Part shown: positions 27,908 to 35,598 of the stretch, in pieces
Layout: the number at the start of each line of letters is the position of its first letter
Numbering within the stretch: position 1 is the stretch's first letter
NCBI RefSeq assembly: GCF_000013445.1
Contig: NC_007796.1
Location: 2,702,936 to 2,766,935 of the forward strand
From: Methanospirillum hungatei JF-1
GTDB lineage: Archaea > Halobacteriota > Methanomicrobia > Methanomicrobiales > Methanospirillaceae
Reading direction: 5' to 3'
DNA length: 64,000 bases
The notes under the pieces: model-generated
The model's input: the letters and a program-made list of their open reading frames with translations, nothing else
Database searches by the model: none
Told to the model about the DNA's origin: nothing
Position numbers and translations under genes: made by a program

Positions 27908-28171
27908 TTATACCTGTGGTACTGTCACTAACCAGGTCGTACTGTTCGAGTAACTGTACCGCTCAATCTTAAAATCAGGACATATCTCTGACAATAACGC
28001 CATGTTAGTCCCCACTTCTTTTGAGGACAACCCAGTATCCCTGGCGATATACTTTGACTTAAAAAAATTGGATCCTGGTTTCATCTGACATTTGAGGTAA
28101 TTTATCAGACAGATCTGACGCTCATTGTATTTTATGGGAAATTTACTCTGTAAAAGCATGTCTATCTCCAT
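27908..28171 (-). CDS. Small DUF7123-like winged-helix-type protein
   Basis: 87 aa from ATG 28171; the ATG at 28159 (MLLQSKFPIK) has a better placed GGAGATAGAC and may be the true start. The stretch FKSKYIARDTGLSSKEVGTN looks like the helix-turn-helix core of a small archaeal wHTH family (DUF7123-type), usually found as single-domain proteins of unknown target. It is alone in a gene-poor region with two hairpins just upstream of its start on the same strand. Probably a DNA-binding regulator. Confidence 0.65.
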   Translation of the reverse strand: MEIDMLLQSKFPIKYNERQICLINYLKCQMKPGSNFFKSKYIARDTGLSSKEVGTNMALLSEICPDFKIERYSYSNSTTWLVTVPQV

Positions 28172-28203
28172 AAGTACTTCGTTGAAACATTGCAGGAGGA
28201 AAA

Positions 28204-28223
28204 CCGGCCTTGGTATCGGCCGG
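28204..28223. repeat. Short GC-rich inverted repeat CCGGCC/GGCCGG
   Basis: A perfect 6-bp inverted repeat with an 8-nt loop, 33 nt upstream of the DUF7123-like gene start. It lies 14 nt from a longer inverted repeat, so both may belong to one structured leader. Confidence 0.35.
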
Positions 28224-28237
28224 GTGAAGTTCAGGTG

Positions 28238-28283
28238 TGGTCAGGAGAGAAGAATTGGAGGACATGAAACCCTCTCCTGACCA
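28238..28283 (+). repeat. 12-bp perfect inverted repeat with Shine-Dalgarno and start codon in the loop
   Basis: TGGTCAGGAGAG at 28238-28249 and its exact complement at 28272-28283 can form a 12-bp stem. The 22-nt loop contains TTGGAGGACATG, a strong Shine-Dalgarno followed by the ATG (28264) of a 20-codon ORF. It could be a translational switch or simply the remnant of a mobile element end. Confidence 0.45.
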
Positions 28284-28326
28284 GGGGAGTTTCCTTTTCC
28301 GGATGAGATTGATACAACAGGTGTAG
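28264..28326 (+). CDS. Micro-ORF of 20 codons with strong Shine-Dalgarno
   Basis: MKPSPDQGSFLFRMRLIQQV, starting 4 nt after GGAGG in the loop of the 12-bp inverted repeat. Its TAG stop is embedded in the Shine-Dalgarno (TAGGAGG) of the next small ORF, as expected for coupled translation. There is no known family, and chance or decay of an older gene is quite possible. Confidence 0.25.
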   Translation: MKPSPDQGSFLFRMRLIQQV

Positions 28327-28332
28327 GAGGAC

Positions 28333-28491
28333 ATGTTGAACACAACTCACCTCACAGAGATCCTGCCAGTCATCCAGGAGTTATGTCCTAGGGTTTTCAC
28401 AGGGCTCTGTGTGACATACCAGTGTTGCCCGAAACAGGTTAAAAGGGATATGGATAAAACCACTGGAAAACAGTCTGAAACAATTTATTGA
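28333..28491 (+). CDS. Small ORF of 52 codons coupled to the micro-ORF
   Basis: Begins MLNTTHLTEILPVIQELC with AGGAGG ending 2 nt before the ATG and ends ETIY at 28491. The Shine-Dalgarno is among the best in the window, but the product has no recognisable motif besides four cysteines (CPRV, GLCV, QCCP). It may be a real small protein or a fragment of a lost gene. Confidence 0.3.
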   Translation: MLNTTHLTEILPVIQELCPRVFTGLCVTYQCCPKQVKRDMDKTTGKQSETIY

Positions 28492-28880
28492 AACAATCGT
28501 GTGTTTTTTTCTCAAAAAGAATCATAACCACGATAGCTGATCGATCAGGCGATTTCTCATGGGTTGCATCTGGTTTTCAGAAAAAATTCTGTGAGAGAGA
28601 AACCAGAAGATATTAGATGAAATTTAAAATTTCTCCCAGTTTCAACAGTTGCAACCGGTTGCAACCATCGATTCTGTCAGAGTATTAATCAGATTTCCAG
28701 AGGATCAATGTGCGGATCTGTTCAGGTCGCGGAGAAGGGATCCACGCTCAACCATGTATCAGAAGACGACTGAATTTATTTATATGCTCTTCTTATACCG
28801 GGCTTGATAACACACGATTTAGGCAAAATATGAGCAAAATCTATTAATACTATACTTCATATATTAATCCTTGATATATT
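28492..28880. promoter_or_regulatory. Histone upstream region
   Basis: About 390 AT-rich bases before the histone gene. It holds an 18-bp perfect palindrome (28648-28665) and TATA-like elements at 28778-28785 (TTTATATG) and around 28845-28870 (ATACTATAC, CATATATTAA). The start codon has no clear Shine-Dalgarno, so a leaderless or weakly led transcript is possible. Confidence 0.4.
28648..28665. promoter_or_regulatory. 18-bp perfect palindrome upstream of histone gene
   Basis: GTTGCAACCGGTTGCAAC equals its own reverse complement and also contains a tandem GTTGCAACC/GGTTGCAACC. It is 215 nt before the histone start. A perfect 18-bp palindrome is unlikely by chance in a short region and is typical of a dimer-binding operator. 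Confidence 0.45.
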
Positions 28881-29090
28881 ATGGCAGATTTACCACTTGC
28901 AGCCGTTGCCCGTGTCGCAAAGAACAATGGAGCTGAACGGGTCGGAGCAGATGCTACCCAGGCACTTGTTGAACATGCGGAAAATTACCTGGCAAAACTT
29001 GTAAAGGAAGCAAACAAACTCTCCATCCATGCCGGTCGGAAGACTCTCAAGGCCGAAGATATTGAGATGGCAGCAGAGAAATTCGCCTAA
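28881..29090 (+). CDS. Archaeal histone
   Basis: A 69-aa histone-fold protein (LPLAAVARVAKNNGAERVGA at the start, RKTLKAEDIEMAAEKFA at the end) without tails, like HMfA/HMfB. It forms dimers and higher multimers that wrap DNA. The conserved loop residues of the family (RVG near 20, R-K-T near 53) are present. The gene is a single transcription unit, followed by a hairpin and a T-run. Confidence 0.96.
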   Translation: MADLPLAAVARVAKNNGAERVGADATQALVEHAENYLAKLVKEANKLSIHAGRKTLKAEDIEMAAEKFA

Positions 29091-29104
29091 CCTCTTTTTC
29101 TTAT

Positions 29105-29132
29105 AAGGACATTATTACCGTAGTCCTTTTTA
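29105..29132 (+). terminator. Hairpin-T-run terminator of the histone gene
   Basis: AAGGAC (29105-29110) and GTCCTT (29123-29128) form a 6-bp stem with a 12-nt loop, running directly into TTTTTAAG, 15 nt after the histone stop. Poly-T also occurs just before it (CTCTTTTTC). Confidence 0.6.
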
Positions 29133-29242
29133 AGTTCATTTCACAGTATACGAAAAACCAGATTCATGAGAAAACCCCCTATACCGACAGGATTTTTGTC
29201 CATACATTTTTGGTTGGGGATCATCAATTGACAATCCTAACC

Positions 29243-29272
29243 GGGGGTGATGTTACCCCCAGTCTCCTTTTT
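29243..29272 (+). terminator. GGGGGT/ACCCCC hairpin with T-run
   Basis: GGGGGT-GATGTT-ACCCCC forms a 6-bp GC-rich stem followed by a pyrimidine-rich tail containing five T. It resembles an intrinsic terminator, but lies 150 nt beyond the histone gene and its own terminator, so it might end another short transcript. Confidence 0.4.
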
Positions 29273-29532
29273 CCCAGTTCACGCAATTTTCTTCGTATGA
29301 ATCCAGATAATAACACAGTTTATGGTTCTTATTTATTTTTGCTGAATTAAGAAGCATATTTTTAAGAGTTTCGAATAAATTAGTTAAGATTTATTAAATA
29401 TTACAAATATTAGTCAATTTCGCAGAATAATTTTGATGAGGATTTAATTTAAGAATCAGAATTATTGAAAAATACATTAGGAGAGAAATATAATTAAATT
29501 CGACCATTATTTAAAAGTCTATTCTATATTTC

Positions 29533-29560
29533 AGATCAGATGTACGAGCTAATCTGATCT
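29533..29560. repeat. 9-bp perfect inverted repeat AGATCAGAT/ATCTGATCT
   Basis: The two arms (29533-29541 and 29552-29560) are separated by 10 nt. A second small stem CAGAC/GTCTG follows at about 29574-29587. No gene is attached to it. Confidence 0.35.
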
Positions 29561-29649
29561 CAGGAAGATCCGGCAGACATACGTCTGACAAAATATTTCA
29601 TTGATATAGTGAGTATCACATCTCCACCCTTTGAAACACAAAATCTTCG

Positions 29650-29740
29650 AATATATAAATAACATACTTAATTGGGTTGGGAGCATAAGGTGTCACATCA
29701 ACAAAGGCACTCATCCCAGAGAATGTACGGCCACAGGTTA
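29650..29740 (+). ncRNA. Candidate small structured RNA behind a TATA-like element
   Basis: AATATATAAATAAC (about 29650-29663) is a good TATA-like box. About 20-25 nt downstream the sequence can fold into a two-part stem: TGGGA (29678-29682) with TCCCA (29714-29718), and inside it GGTGTC with GGCACT (29689-29694, 29706-29711, with G-U pairs). There is no ORF. It could instead be a terminator structure for thiC read on the minus strand, because thiC ends at 29752. Weakly supported. Confidence 0.25.
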
Positions 29741-29751
29741 ATCATCCCTTC

Positions 29752-31026
29752 TCACGCTGTTCCATTATCATCAGGGGTCGTGAAGAGATCCCGGACCATC
29801 TTCACCGCACACAGGTCACCACACATGGAGCAGGTCTCCTTTTCCTGGTCCCGATCATGGATACTCCGTGCTACTTCGGGGAATAATGAAAGATTAAACT
29901 GTTTTTCCCAGTCCAGTTCCTGACGGGCTTTTCCCATCATAATCTCACGGTTTCGTGCATCCTCCCTGCCGGCGAGCAGATCCCCTATATGGGCTGCGAG
30001 AACAGAGGCCCGGGTCCCTTCAATAATATCATGAACCCGGGGGAGAGCGAGGTGTTCACTGGGAGATACCATGCACAGGAAATTTGCCCCATGCTTGCAG
30101 GCAATGGCACCACCAATCGCACCAACCACATGATCATACCCGGACGCAATGTCAGTCACCAGCGGGCCAAGGAGGTAAAGCGGGGCATAATCAGTCAGTT
30201 CCTTGATCATCCGGACATTGTATCCAATCTGCTCAAGGGGCATGTGACCCGGTCCTTCAATCATCCGGGGGATGCCGAGGTGATGAGCCCTTCGTGCGAG
30301 CCGGCCAAGGTTTAGATATTCAACCGTCTTTGCCTCACGTGTGGCATCTTCATGACAGCCCGGACGCATCCCGTCACCAAGGCTGACCACGACCTGGTAT
30401 TCATCAAGTATCTCACACAGGTAATCAAATTCACTCCAGAGAGGGTTCTCCTCCTCCTGTGCAGCCATCATAGCGACATGAAACGATCCTCCCCGTGAAA
30501 CAACCCCCATACGGCGCGGATCTTCCCGAAGGGATCGGAGCACATCCTGGTTTACCCCACAGTGCAGGGTGAGAAAGTCTACCCCGTCCCTACAGTGCTC
30601 CCGAATGACAGTAAACAAGAGGTCTGCATCAACATCCCGGACCGATCCTGCTCTTCTGACAGCCTCGTAGATAGGAACGGTCCCGACCGGTACCGGAGAC
30701 GAAAGCACCATACGGCGGATAGCAGGTAAATCACCCCCTGTCGAGAGATCCATCAACGTATGGGCACCGTTCTGAATCGCTGCCTCTGCTTTCTCCTTTT
30801 CGAGGGCGGGATCACAGAGACCCTGGGACGTGCCAACATTGACATTGACCTTGACTTTGCATCCTTCACCGATGGCACAGGGGGGGCAAAGCCGTCTCGG
30901 ATTTCGGGGGACTACTACCCTTCCCGCCTGTATCAGTCTGATTAACCGGTCATTATCGAGTGATTCAGCCTGAGCTATTGTATTCAGGACAGATGTATCA
31001 GGAAGGGAATATTGGGTAGGTACCAT
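29752..31026 (-). CDS. thiC: Phosphomethylpyrimidine synthase ThiC
   Basis: A 424-aa radical-SAM enzyme that turns aminoimidazole ribotide into HMP phosphate for thiamine. The C-terminal cluster motif CSMCGDLC (about 399-406) is the ThiC-type Fe-S binding site with CxxCxxxC spacing. Internal motifs EGPGHMPLEQI and PLYLLGPLVTDIASGYDH are typical. No N-terminal extension, so it is the short archaeal form. It is divergent from the metallo-beta-lactamase gene with almost no space between the starts. I see no TPP riboswitch in the few bases before it. Confidence 0.95.
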   Translation of the reverse strand: MVPTQYSLPDTSVLNTIAQAESLDNDRLIRLIQAGRVVVPRNPRRLCPPCAIGEGCKVKVNVNVGTSQGLCDPALEKEKAEAAIQNGAHTLMDLSTGGDLPAIRRMVLSSPVPVGTVPIYEAVRRAGSVRDVDADLLFTVIREHCRDGVDFLTLHCGVNQDVLRSLREDPRRMGVVSRGGSFHVAMMAAQEEENPLWSEFDYLCEILDEYQVVVSLGDGMRPGCHEDATREAKTVEYLNLGRLARRAHHLGIPRMIEGPGHMPLEQIGYNVRMIKELTDYAPLYLLGPLVTDIASGYDHVVGAIGGAIACKHGANFLCMVSPSEHLALPRVHDIIEGTRASVLAAHIGDLLAGREDARNREIMMGKARQELDWEKQFNLSLFPEVARSIHDRDQEKETCSMCGDLCAVKMVRDLFTTPDDNGTA

Positions 31027-31063
31027 ATCCTACTTGTTGTATGCCGGGGAATATGATAGTCAC

Positions 31064-31669
31064 ATGGCAGTAAAATTCATCCCAGGGAGAGGGATGTATG
31101 CAAATGCCTATGTTGCACGGGGTACGGTTCTGGTTGACGCCGGTGTGACCCCGATGGCAATAGAGGCGCATCGAAACACCATCACCCATATCATCCTGAC
31201 CCATTGTCATTTTGATCATATCGCCTACCTTCCGGCTCTGCAGAAGATGACCGGGGCTAAGATCTGTATTCATGAGGCTGACGCAGAAGGACTCATACAT
31301 GACAACCTCAGCCTTGCAATGCATTTCGGAGAACATTCTCCCGGAATCATCCCTGATATCATCCTCCATGGAGGGGAAATAATTGAAGGGTATGAGATCA
31401 TCCACACTCCCGGCCATACACCGGGAAGCATCTGTCTGTATGACAGAGGAACAGCAGAACTCATCTCCGGTGATACGGTCTTTTCTGACGGCGCATTCGG
31501 ACGGTATGACTTCCCGGGCGGGAGCAGGAGCACCCTTTCCGACTCAATACAGAAACTGACCCAGCTGAAGGTCGGGGGCCTATACCCCGGTCATGGAATT
31601 CCTGCACGGGAGAACGGAGAGCGGTTTATTAAGGCGGCTGCAGCCCTCATACAATCAGGATATGGATAA
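31064..31669 (+). CDS. Metallo-beta-lactamase fold hydrolase
   Basis: About 201 aa from ATG 31064 (MAVKFIPGRG); a TTG at 31034 would add ten residues. The metal motif LTHCHFDHIA (HxHxDH), then HTPGHTPGSICLY and SGDTVF, makes this a glyoxalase II-like MBL protein. Substrate unknown; thioesters or glutathione-like adducts are common in the family. It overlaps the GIY-YIG gene by 8 nt, so the two are coupled. Confidence 0.86.
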   Translation: MAVKFIPGRGMYANAYVARGTVLVDAGVTPMAIEAHRNTITHIILTHCHFDHIAYLPALQKMTGAKICIHEADAEGLIHDNLSLAMHFGEHSPGIIPDIILHGGEIIEGYEIIHTPGHTPGSICLYDRGTAELISGDTVFSDGAFGRYDFPGGSRSTLSDSIQKLTQLKVGGLYPGHGIPARENGERFIKAAAALIQSGYG

Positions 31670-32108
31670 GGGAGCATACATCCTCATTTTGAAGAATGAT
31701 GAATGCAGGATTCAGGTAGGAGCACAAGGTCAGAGAACATTTTCTGCCGGATGGCATGCATATGTTGGGTCTGCCCTGGGACCAGGAGGGTTTTCCCGGG
31801 TAATGCGACATTTCAGATTGAATCGTGATAAAAATAAAAGCCCCCGCTGGCATATTGACTCACTCCTGCTTTCTCCCTATTTTCAGGTAGTCCTGGCCTG
31901 TTGTATCCATACCGAAGAGAGGATTGAATGCCATCTTGCCCGGCATATGACCGGGACTGTCATTGTGGGATTTGGATCATCAGATTGCACCTGCGAGGGC
32001 CATCTCTTTTATTATCCATCTGATCCCTATGAGTATATACTCCGTAATATTCAGTCTTTTGCTGAAAAGGAGAGAAATACGTTTCAGATTGAAGTTCGGA
32101 CACCCTGA
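31662..32108 (+). CDS. GIY-YIG (DUF123) family nuclease-like protein
   Basis: 148 aa from ATG 31662 (MDKGAYILILKND), which overlaps the stop of the MBL gene as ATGGATAA; the upstream ATG at 31593 is part of the MBL coding region. The family is DUF123: GAYILIL at the start and AGWHAYVGSALGPGG carrying the degenerate GIY-YIG core, followed by RWHIDSLL and a Cys/His-rich second half (CTCEGHLFYY). DUF123 domains occur alone or fused to endonuclease III in archaea; the activity is not established. Confidence 0.85.
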   Translation: MDKGAYILILKNDECRIQVGAQGQRTFSAGWHAYVGSALGPGGFSRVMRHFRLNRDKNKSPRWHIDSLLLSPYFQVVLACCIHTEERIECHLARHMTGTVIVGFGSSDCTCEGHLFYYPSDPYEYILRNIQSFAEKERNTFQIEVRTP

Positions 32109-32146
32109 CCTGACCGGTGATTGGACATGAAGGGATATTATATGTA

Positions 32147-32154
32147 TTTATAAA
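32147..32154 (+). promoter_or_regulatory. TATA box of the GAPDH gene
   Basis: TTTATAAA lies 42 nt before the GAPDH start codon, predicting a transcript start near 32180, and GAGGT (about 32184-32188) then serves as Shine-Dalgarno. Among the clearest archaeal promoters in the window. Confidence 0.6.
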
Positions 32155-32195
32155 GCAGATACCAAACTCAATCACCGTTATTCAGAGGTCCACAC

Positions 32196-33215
32196 ATGAT
32201 CAAAGTTGCAATTAATGGATATGGAACCATCGGAAAGCGTGTTGCGGATGCGGTCTCTGCCCAGAAAGATATGGAGATCATCGGGGTATCAAAGACAAAA
32301 CCATCAGCCGAGGCCCTGATTGCTGTCCAGAGAGGGTACCCGATCTACATTGCTGACATGAGCAAGAAGGATGCATTCGCGAAAGCTGGAATCCCGGTTG
32401 CAGGTTCAGTTGAAGATATGCTCAAAAAAGCCGACATTGTTGTAGATGGAACCCCTGGCGGTGTCGGTGAATCAAACAAGGCCCTGTATGAGAAAGCAGG
32501 GGTCAAGGCTATCTGGCAGGGCGGTGAAGATCACGAGGTTGCAGGATTCTCATTCAATGCCCATGCAAATTACAAGGATGCGATTGGCAGACAGTTTGTC
32601 AGAGTTGTATCCTGTAACACCACCGGTCTCTGCCGGGTTATCAAAGCGGTGGATGATGCCTTCGGAGTTGTAAAAGTCCGGGCGGTCATGGTCAGAAGAG
32701 GAGCCGACCCGCATGTCGTCAAGAAGGGCCCGATTGATGCGGTCGTCCTTGACCCACCGACCATTCCCAGTCATCACGGGCCGGATGTCAACACCGTCCT
32801 TCCCCACATCGATATTGTAACCATGGCCATGATCGTACCGACGACCCAGATGCATATGCACGCCATCACCATAGAACTGAAAAAGGAAGTCAGTCGTGAT
32901 GATGTACTCGCCGTCATGCGCAGTCACAACCGGATTGGTCTTGTCCAGCCAAAGACTGCGATCAAGAGCACGGCAGAACTCAAGGAGTATGTTATGGATA
33001 TGGGCCGGCCACGTTCTGACTTATGGGAGAACGGCATATTTGAGGCATCGGTGAATATGGTTGGAAAGGAACTCTTCTTCTTCCAGGCTATCCATCAGGA
33101 GGCTGATGTCGTAATTGAGAACGTGGATGCAATCCGCGCGATGATGGGCGAAGTCAGAGACCCGGAGACTTCAATCAGGATGACCAACGAGGCCATGCAG
33201 TTTACTGCCCTCTAA
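32196..33215 (+). CDS. gap: Archaeal glyceraldehyde-3-phosphate dehydrogenase (type II)
   Basis: A 339-aa dehydrogenase: NAD(P)-binding NGYGTIGKRV (7-16) and the catalytic Cys140 in VSCNTTGLCR. Sequence and length match the archaeal tetrameric enzyme that links 1,3-bisphosphoglycerate and glyceraldehyde 3-phosphate, used mainly for gluconeogenesis in methanogens. Single gene with its own TATA box; the next gene, tyrS, starts 42 nt later on the same strand. Confidence 0.96.
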   Translation: MIKVAINGYGTIGKRVADAVSAQKDMEIIGVSKTKPSAEALIAVQRGYPIYIADMSKKDAFAKAGIPVAGSVEDMLKKADIVVDGTPGGVGESNKALYEKAGVKAIWQGGEDHEVAGFSFNAHANYKDAIGRQFVRVVSCNTTGLCRVIKAVDDAFGVVKVRAVMVRRGADPHVVKKGPIDAVVLDPPTIPSHHGPDVNTVLPHIDIVTMAMIVPTTQMHMHAITIELKKEVSRDDVLAVMRSHNRIGLVQPKTAIKSTAELKEYVMDMGRPRSDLWENGIFEASVNMVGKELFFFQAIHQEADVVIENVDAIRAMMGEVRDPETSIRMTNEAMQFTAL

Positions 33216-33257
33216 TCACTCATCCTATTATCACGATCCAATACAAACCTCCTCAGA

Positions 33258-34199
33258 ATGGATACATACGCCCGTGTAATACGGAACACGGTCGAGGTCG
33301 TTACTGACGAGGAACTGCGTTCCCTCCTTGACCGTCCGGTCAGAAAGGTCTACGCAGGATATGAGCCAAGTGGAGAGATCCATCTTGGACACCTGGTTAC
33401 TATCAATAAACTGATAGACCTGAGAGATGCAGGTTTTGAAGTCACTGTTCTCCTTGCCGATCTCCACGCTTTCCTGAACCGGAAAGGAACGATGGAAGAG
33501 GTCAAAAAACTTGCAGAATATAACCGCCGCTGTTTTGAAGGGCTGGGCCTGACTGACATCAAATATGTGCTCGGGTCCAGTTTCCAGCTCTCCCCGGAGT
33601 ATCAGATTCTGGTTCATGAGTTGTCCCAGGCCATCACCCTGAATCGTGCTAAGCGGAGTATGGATGAGGTCGGACGGCAGATGGACAACCCGACCGTCTC
33701 ACAGATGGTATACCCCATTATGCAGATGGCTGATATTGCCATGCTTGGTGTTGATGCTGCACTTGGCGGAATTGATCAGCGGAAGATCCATATGCTGGCT
33801 CGTGAGTATCTGCCATCGAAAAACTATCCCTCCCCGGTCTGTATTCATGTCCCCATTCTTCAAGGACTTGACGGAAAGAAGATGTCCTCTTCCCAGGGCA
33901 ATTACATATCCGTAGCAGAGTCGGAGGAGGATATCAGAAAAAAGATGAAAAAGGCGTTCTGTCCACCGGAGGTAGAAGACAACCCGGTCCTGCAGGTACT
34001 GCAGCATCACATCTTCCCACGACTTGACACCGTAACCATCGAACGACCAGAGAAGTTCGGGGGCAACCGGACATTTGGATCATATGAAGAGATGGAACAG
34101 GCGTATGCCAAGGGTGAGATTCATCCTGCTGACCTGAAAACGGCAGTCGCAGAAAGCCTGATTACCATCCTGGCACCGGTCCGTGAGTATCTTAAATAA
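33258..34199 (+). CDS. tyrS: Tyrosyl-tRNA synthetase
   Basis: A 313-aa class I synthetase of the short archaeal form. The HIGH-type motif is PSGEIHLGH (about 36-44) and the KMSKS motif is KKMSSSQGN. It lacks the C-terminal S4-like domain of bacteria, as expected. Followed after 15 nt by the RIO kinase gene, beginning a run of plus-strand genes to cgi121. Confidence 0.95.
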   Translation: MDTYARVIRNTVEVVTDEELRSLLDRPVRKVYAGYEPSGEIHLGHLVTINKLIDLRDAGFEVTVLLADLHAFLNRKGTMEEVKKLAEYNRRCFEGLGLTDIKYVLGSSFQLSPEYQILVHELSQAITLNRAKRSMDEVGRQMDNPTVSQMVYPIMQMADIAMLGVDAALGGIDQRKIHMLAREYLPSKNYPSPVCIHVPILQGLDGKKMSSSQGNYISVAESEEDIRKKMKKAFCPPEVEDNPVLQVLQHHIFPRLDTVTIERPEKFGGNRTFGSYEEMEQAYAKGEIHPADLKTAVAESLITILAPVREYLK

Positions 34200-34214
34200 G
34201 TTCAGGGTGGTTTC

Positions 34215-34985
34215 TTGAGAGATCGACAGACAGATGAATTTGATAAGAAGGTCGATGAACTCAGGACCAAAATAAAGGGACTTGACCAGCTGAAGGTCAG
34301 GGATGATGTATTTGATGAATACACCCTCCTCGGCCTCTATAAACTTCTTTCCAAGGGGTGGATTACGGCAATGGGGGGGCCCATATCCACCGGTAAAGAG
34401 GCGAATGTCTATCTTGCCGACCGGGACGGAACTCCTGTGGCGGTCAAGATCTATCTGACACGGACTGCGAATTTTAAAAAGATGCAGGATTACATCACTG
34501 CTGACCGGAGATTTATTAATATCGGGAAAAGCAGGAGGGATGTAATCTTTGCCTGGACCAGAAAAGAGTTTTCAAACCTGAAACGTGCAGAAGAGAGCGG
34601 AATACTGGTACCTCACCCTCTGGTTTTTGACCGGAATGTCCTGGTCATGGATTTTTTGGGAGATGAACATGGGGCATTTCCTCAGCTGAGGCTTGCAGAG
34701 TATGAAGATGCTCAGGCGGTATATGACGAGATACTGGAGGATATCAGGATTCTGTGGAGGAAAGCAAAACTGGTTCATGGGGATCTTTCAGAATATAACA
34801 TTCTCTATGGCAAAGGACATCCATATCTGATAGATATGGGTCAGGCAGTAACCTTGGATCACCCCCATGCTCCGGGTTTTTTAAAACGCGATCTGGAACA
34901 GCTGAACCGGTTCTTTAGTGAGCAGTGCTCTACAATTGAGGTATCAGACACACTTGATGAGCTGTGCGGCTCATCCCTACAATAA
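34215..34985 (+). CDS. RIO-type serine/threonine protein kinase (Rio1-like)
   Basis: 256 aa, starting with TTG at 34215 with GGGTGG 5 nt upstream. RIO kinase motifs: the nucleotide loop STGKEANVYLA, the catalytic LVHGDLSEYNILY and the metal loop YLIDMGQAV. The STGKEANV form of the loop fits Rio1, which acts in maturation of the small ribosomal subunit. Its neighbours tyrS and the KH protein also work in translation. Length is normal. Confidence 0.92.
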   Translation: MRDRQTDEFDKKVDELRTKIKGLDQLKVRDDVFDEYTLLGLYKLLSKGWITAMGGPISTGKEANVYLADRDGTPVAVKIYLTRTANFKKMQDYITADRRFINIGKSRRDVIFAWTRKEFSNLKRAEESGILVPHPLVFDRNVLVMDFLGDEHGAFPQLRLAEYEDAQAVYDEILEDIRILWRKAKLVHGDLSEYNILYGKGHPYLIDMGQAVTLDHPHAPGFLKRDLEQLNRFFSEQCSTIEVSDTLDELCGSSLQ

Positions 34986-35014
34986 TCACATTTCAGAGTA
35001 ATTTTGGAGTAATT

Positions 35015-35554
35015 ATGCAACAGGAAACACGAATAACCCAGGAACGAATAGGGGTTCTTATTGGAAAGAAAGGGCTTACGAAGAGGGAGATTGAGGAGAA
35101 GACAAAAACGCGGATACAGGTTGACAGTGAGGAGGGGCTGGTCAGCATCGAGGGTGAGGATGCAGACGGGTTTATCCAGGCTGTTGAGACCGTAAAGGCA
35201 ATAGCCCGGGGATTTTCTCCTGAACGGGCAGCAATATTACTTGAAGATCCTGACCTCTATCTTGAGATCATCGAACTCTCTGAATATGCCGGAAGTGACT
35301 CAAAAATTGAGCGGATAAGGGGGAGAATCATCGGACGTGACGGCCGGTCACGAGCCCAGATCCAGGATATGACGGCGACAGAGATATCCGTATATGGCAA
35401 AACCGTTGGTATCATCGGCACCATTGAACAGGTAAAGATAGCCAGGGAAGCGGTTGAGATGCTCATCAAAGGTGTGTCACATGAATCGGTCTTCTCATTC
35501 CTTGAAAAGAAACGCCGTGAATTAAAACAGGATATGATCAGTTACTACTACTAA
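35015..35554 (+). CDS. KH-domain protein (Dim2/Pno1/Krr1-like)
   Basis: 179 aa from ATG 35015 (MQQETRI), with GGAG 5 nt upstream; an upstream ATG at 34964 lies inside the RIO kinase gene. Two KH domains are visible: GVLIGKKGLTKREIEEKT in the first and RIIGRDGRSRAQIQDMT in the second. The eukaryotic relative binds 16S/18S rRNA near its 3' end and works next to Rio1, which agrees with the gene order rio1-KH. Confidence 0.92.
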   Translation: MQQETRITQERIGVLIGKKGLTKREIEEKTKTRIQVDSEEGLVSIEGEDADGFIQAVETVKAIARGFSPERAAILLEDPDLYLEIIELSEYAGSDSKIERIRGRIIGRDGRSRAQIQDMTATEISVYGKTVGIIGTIEQVKIAREAVEMLIKGVSHESVFSFLEKKRRELKQDMISYYY

Positions 35555-35598
35555 CAGGACTTTCATGCCCTCTTCTTTCCCGTTGCTTTGGTGAATCC

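Larger units (their letters stand above)
29133..29751. other. AT-rich region between convergent histone and thiC genes
   Basis: About 620 bases with no ORF I support, although both flanking genes end here, so no promoter is needed. It contains three structured spots: a hairpin followed by T-runs (29243-29272), a 9-bp inverted repeat (29533-29560), and a TATA-like element followed by a foldable stretch (29650-29718). The core 29320-29520 is strongly AT-rich. Confidence 0.4.

Noticed and set aside
28143-28343. 66-codon minus-strand ORF over the hairpins
   Set aside because: It overlaps the better supported DUF7123-like gene and the inverted repeats and has no family features.
28459-28475. ACCACTGGAAAACAG as a further origin recognition box
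   Set aside because: It has the dyad-like core but no G-string and no partner, and lies 12 kb from cdc6.
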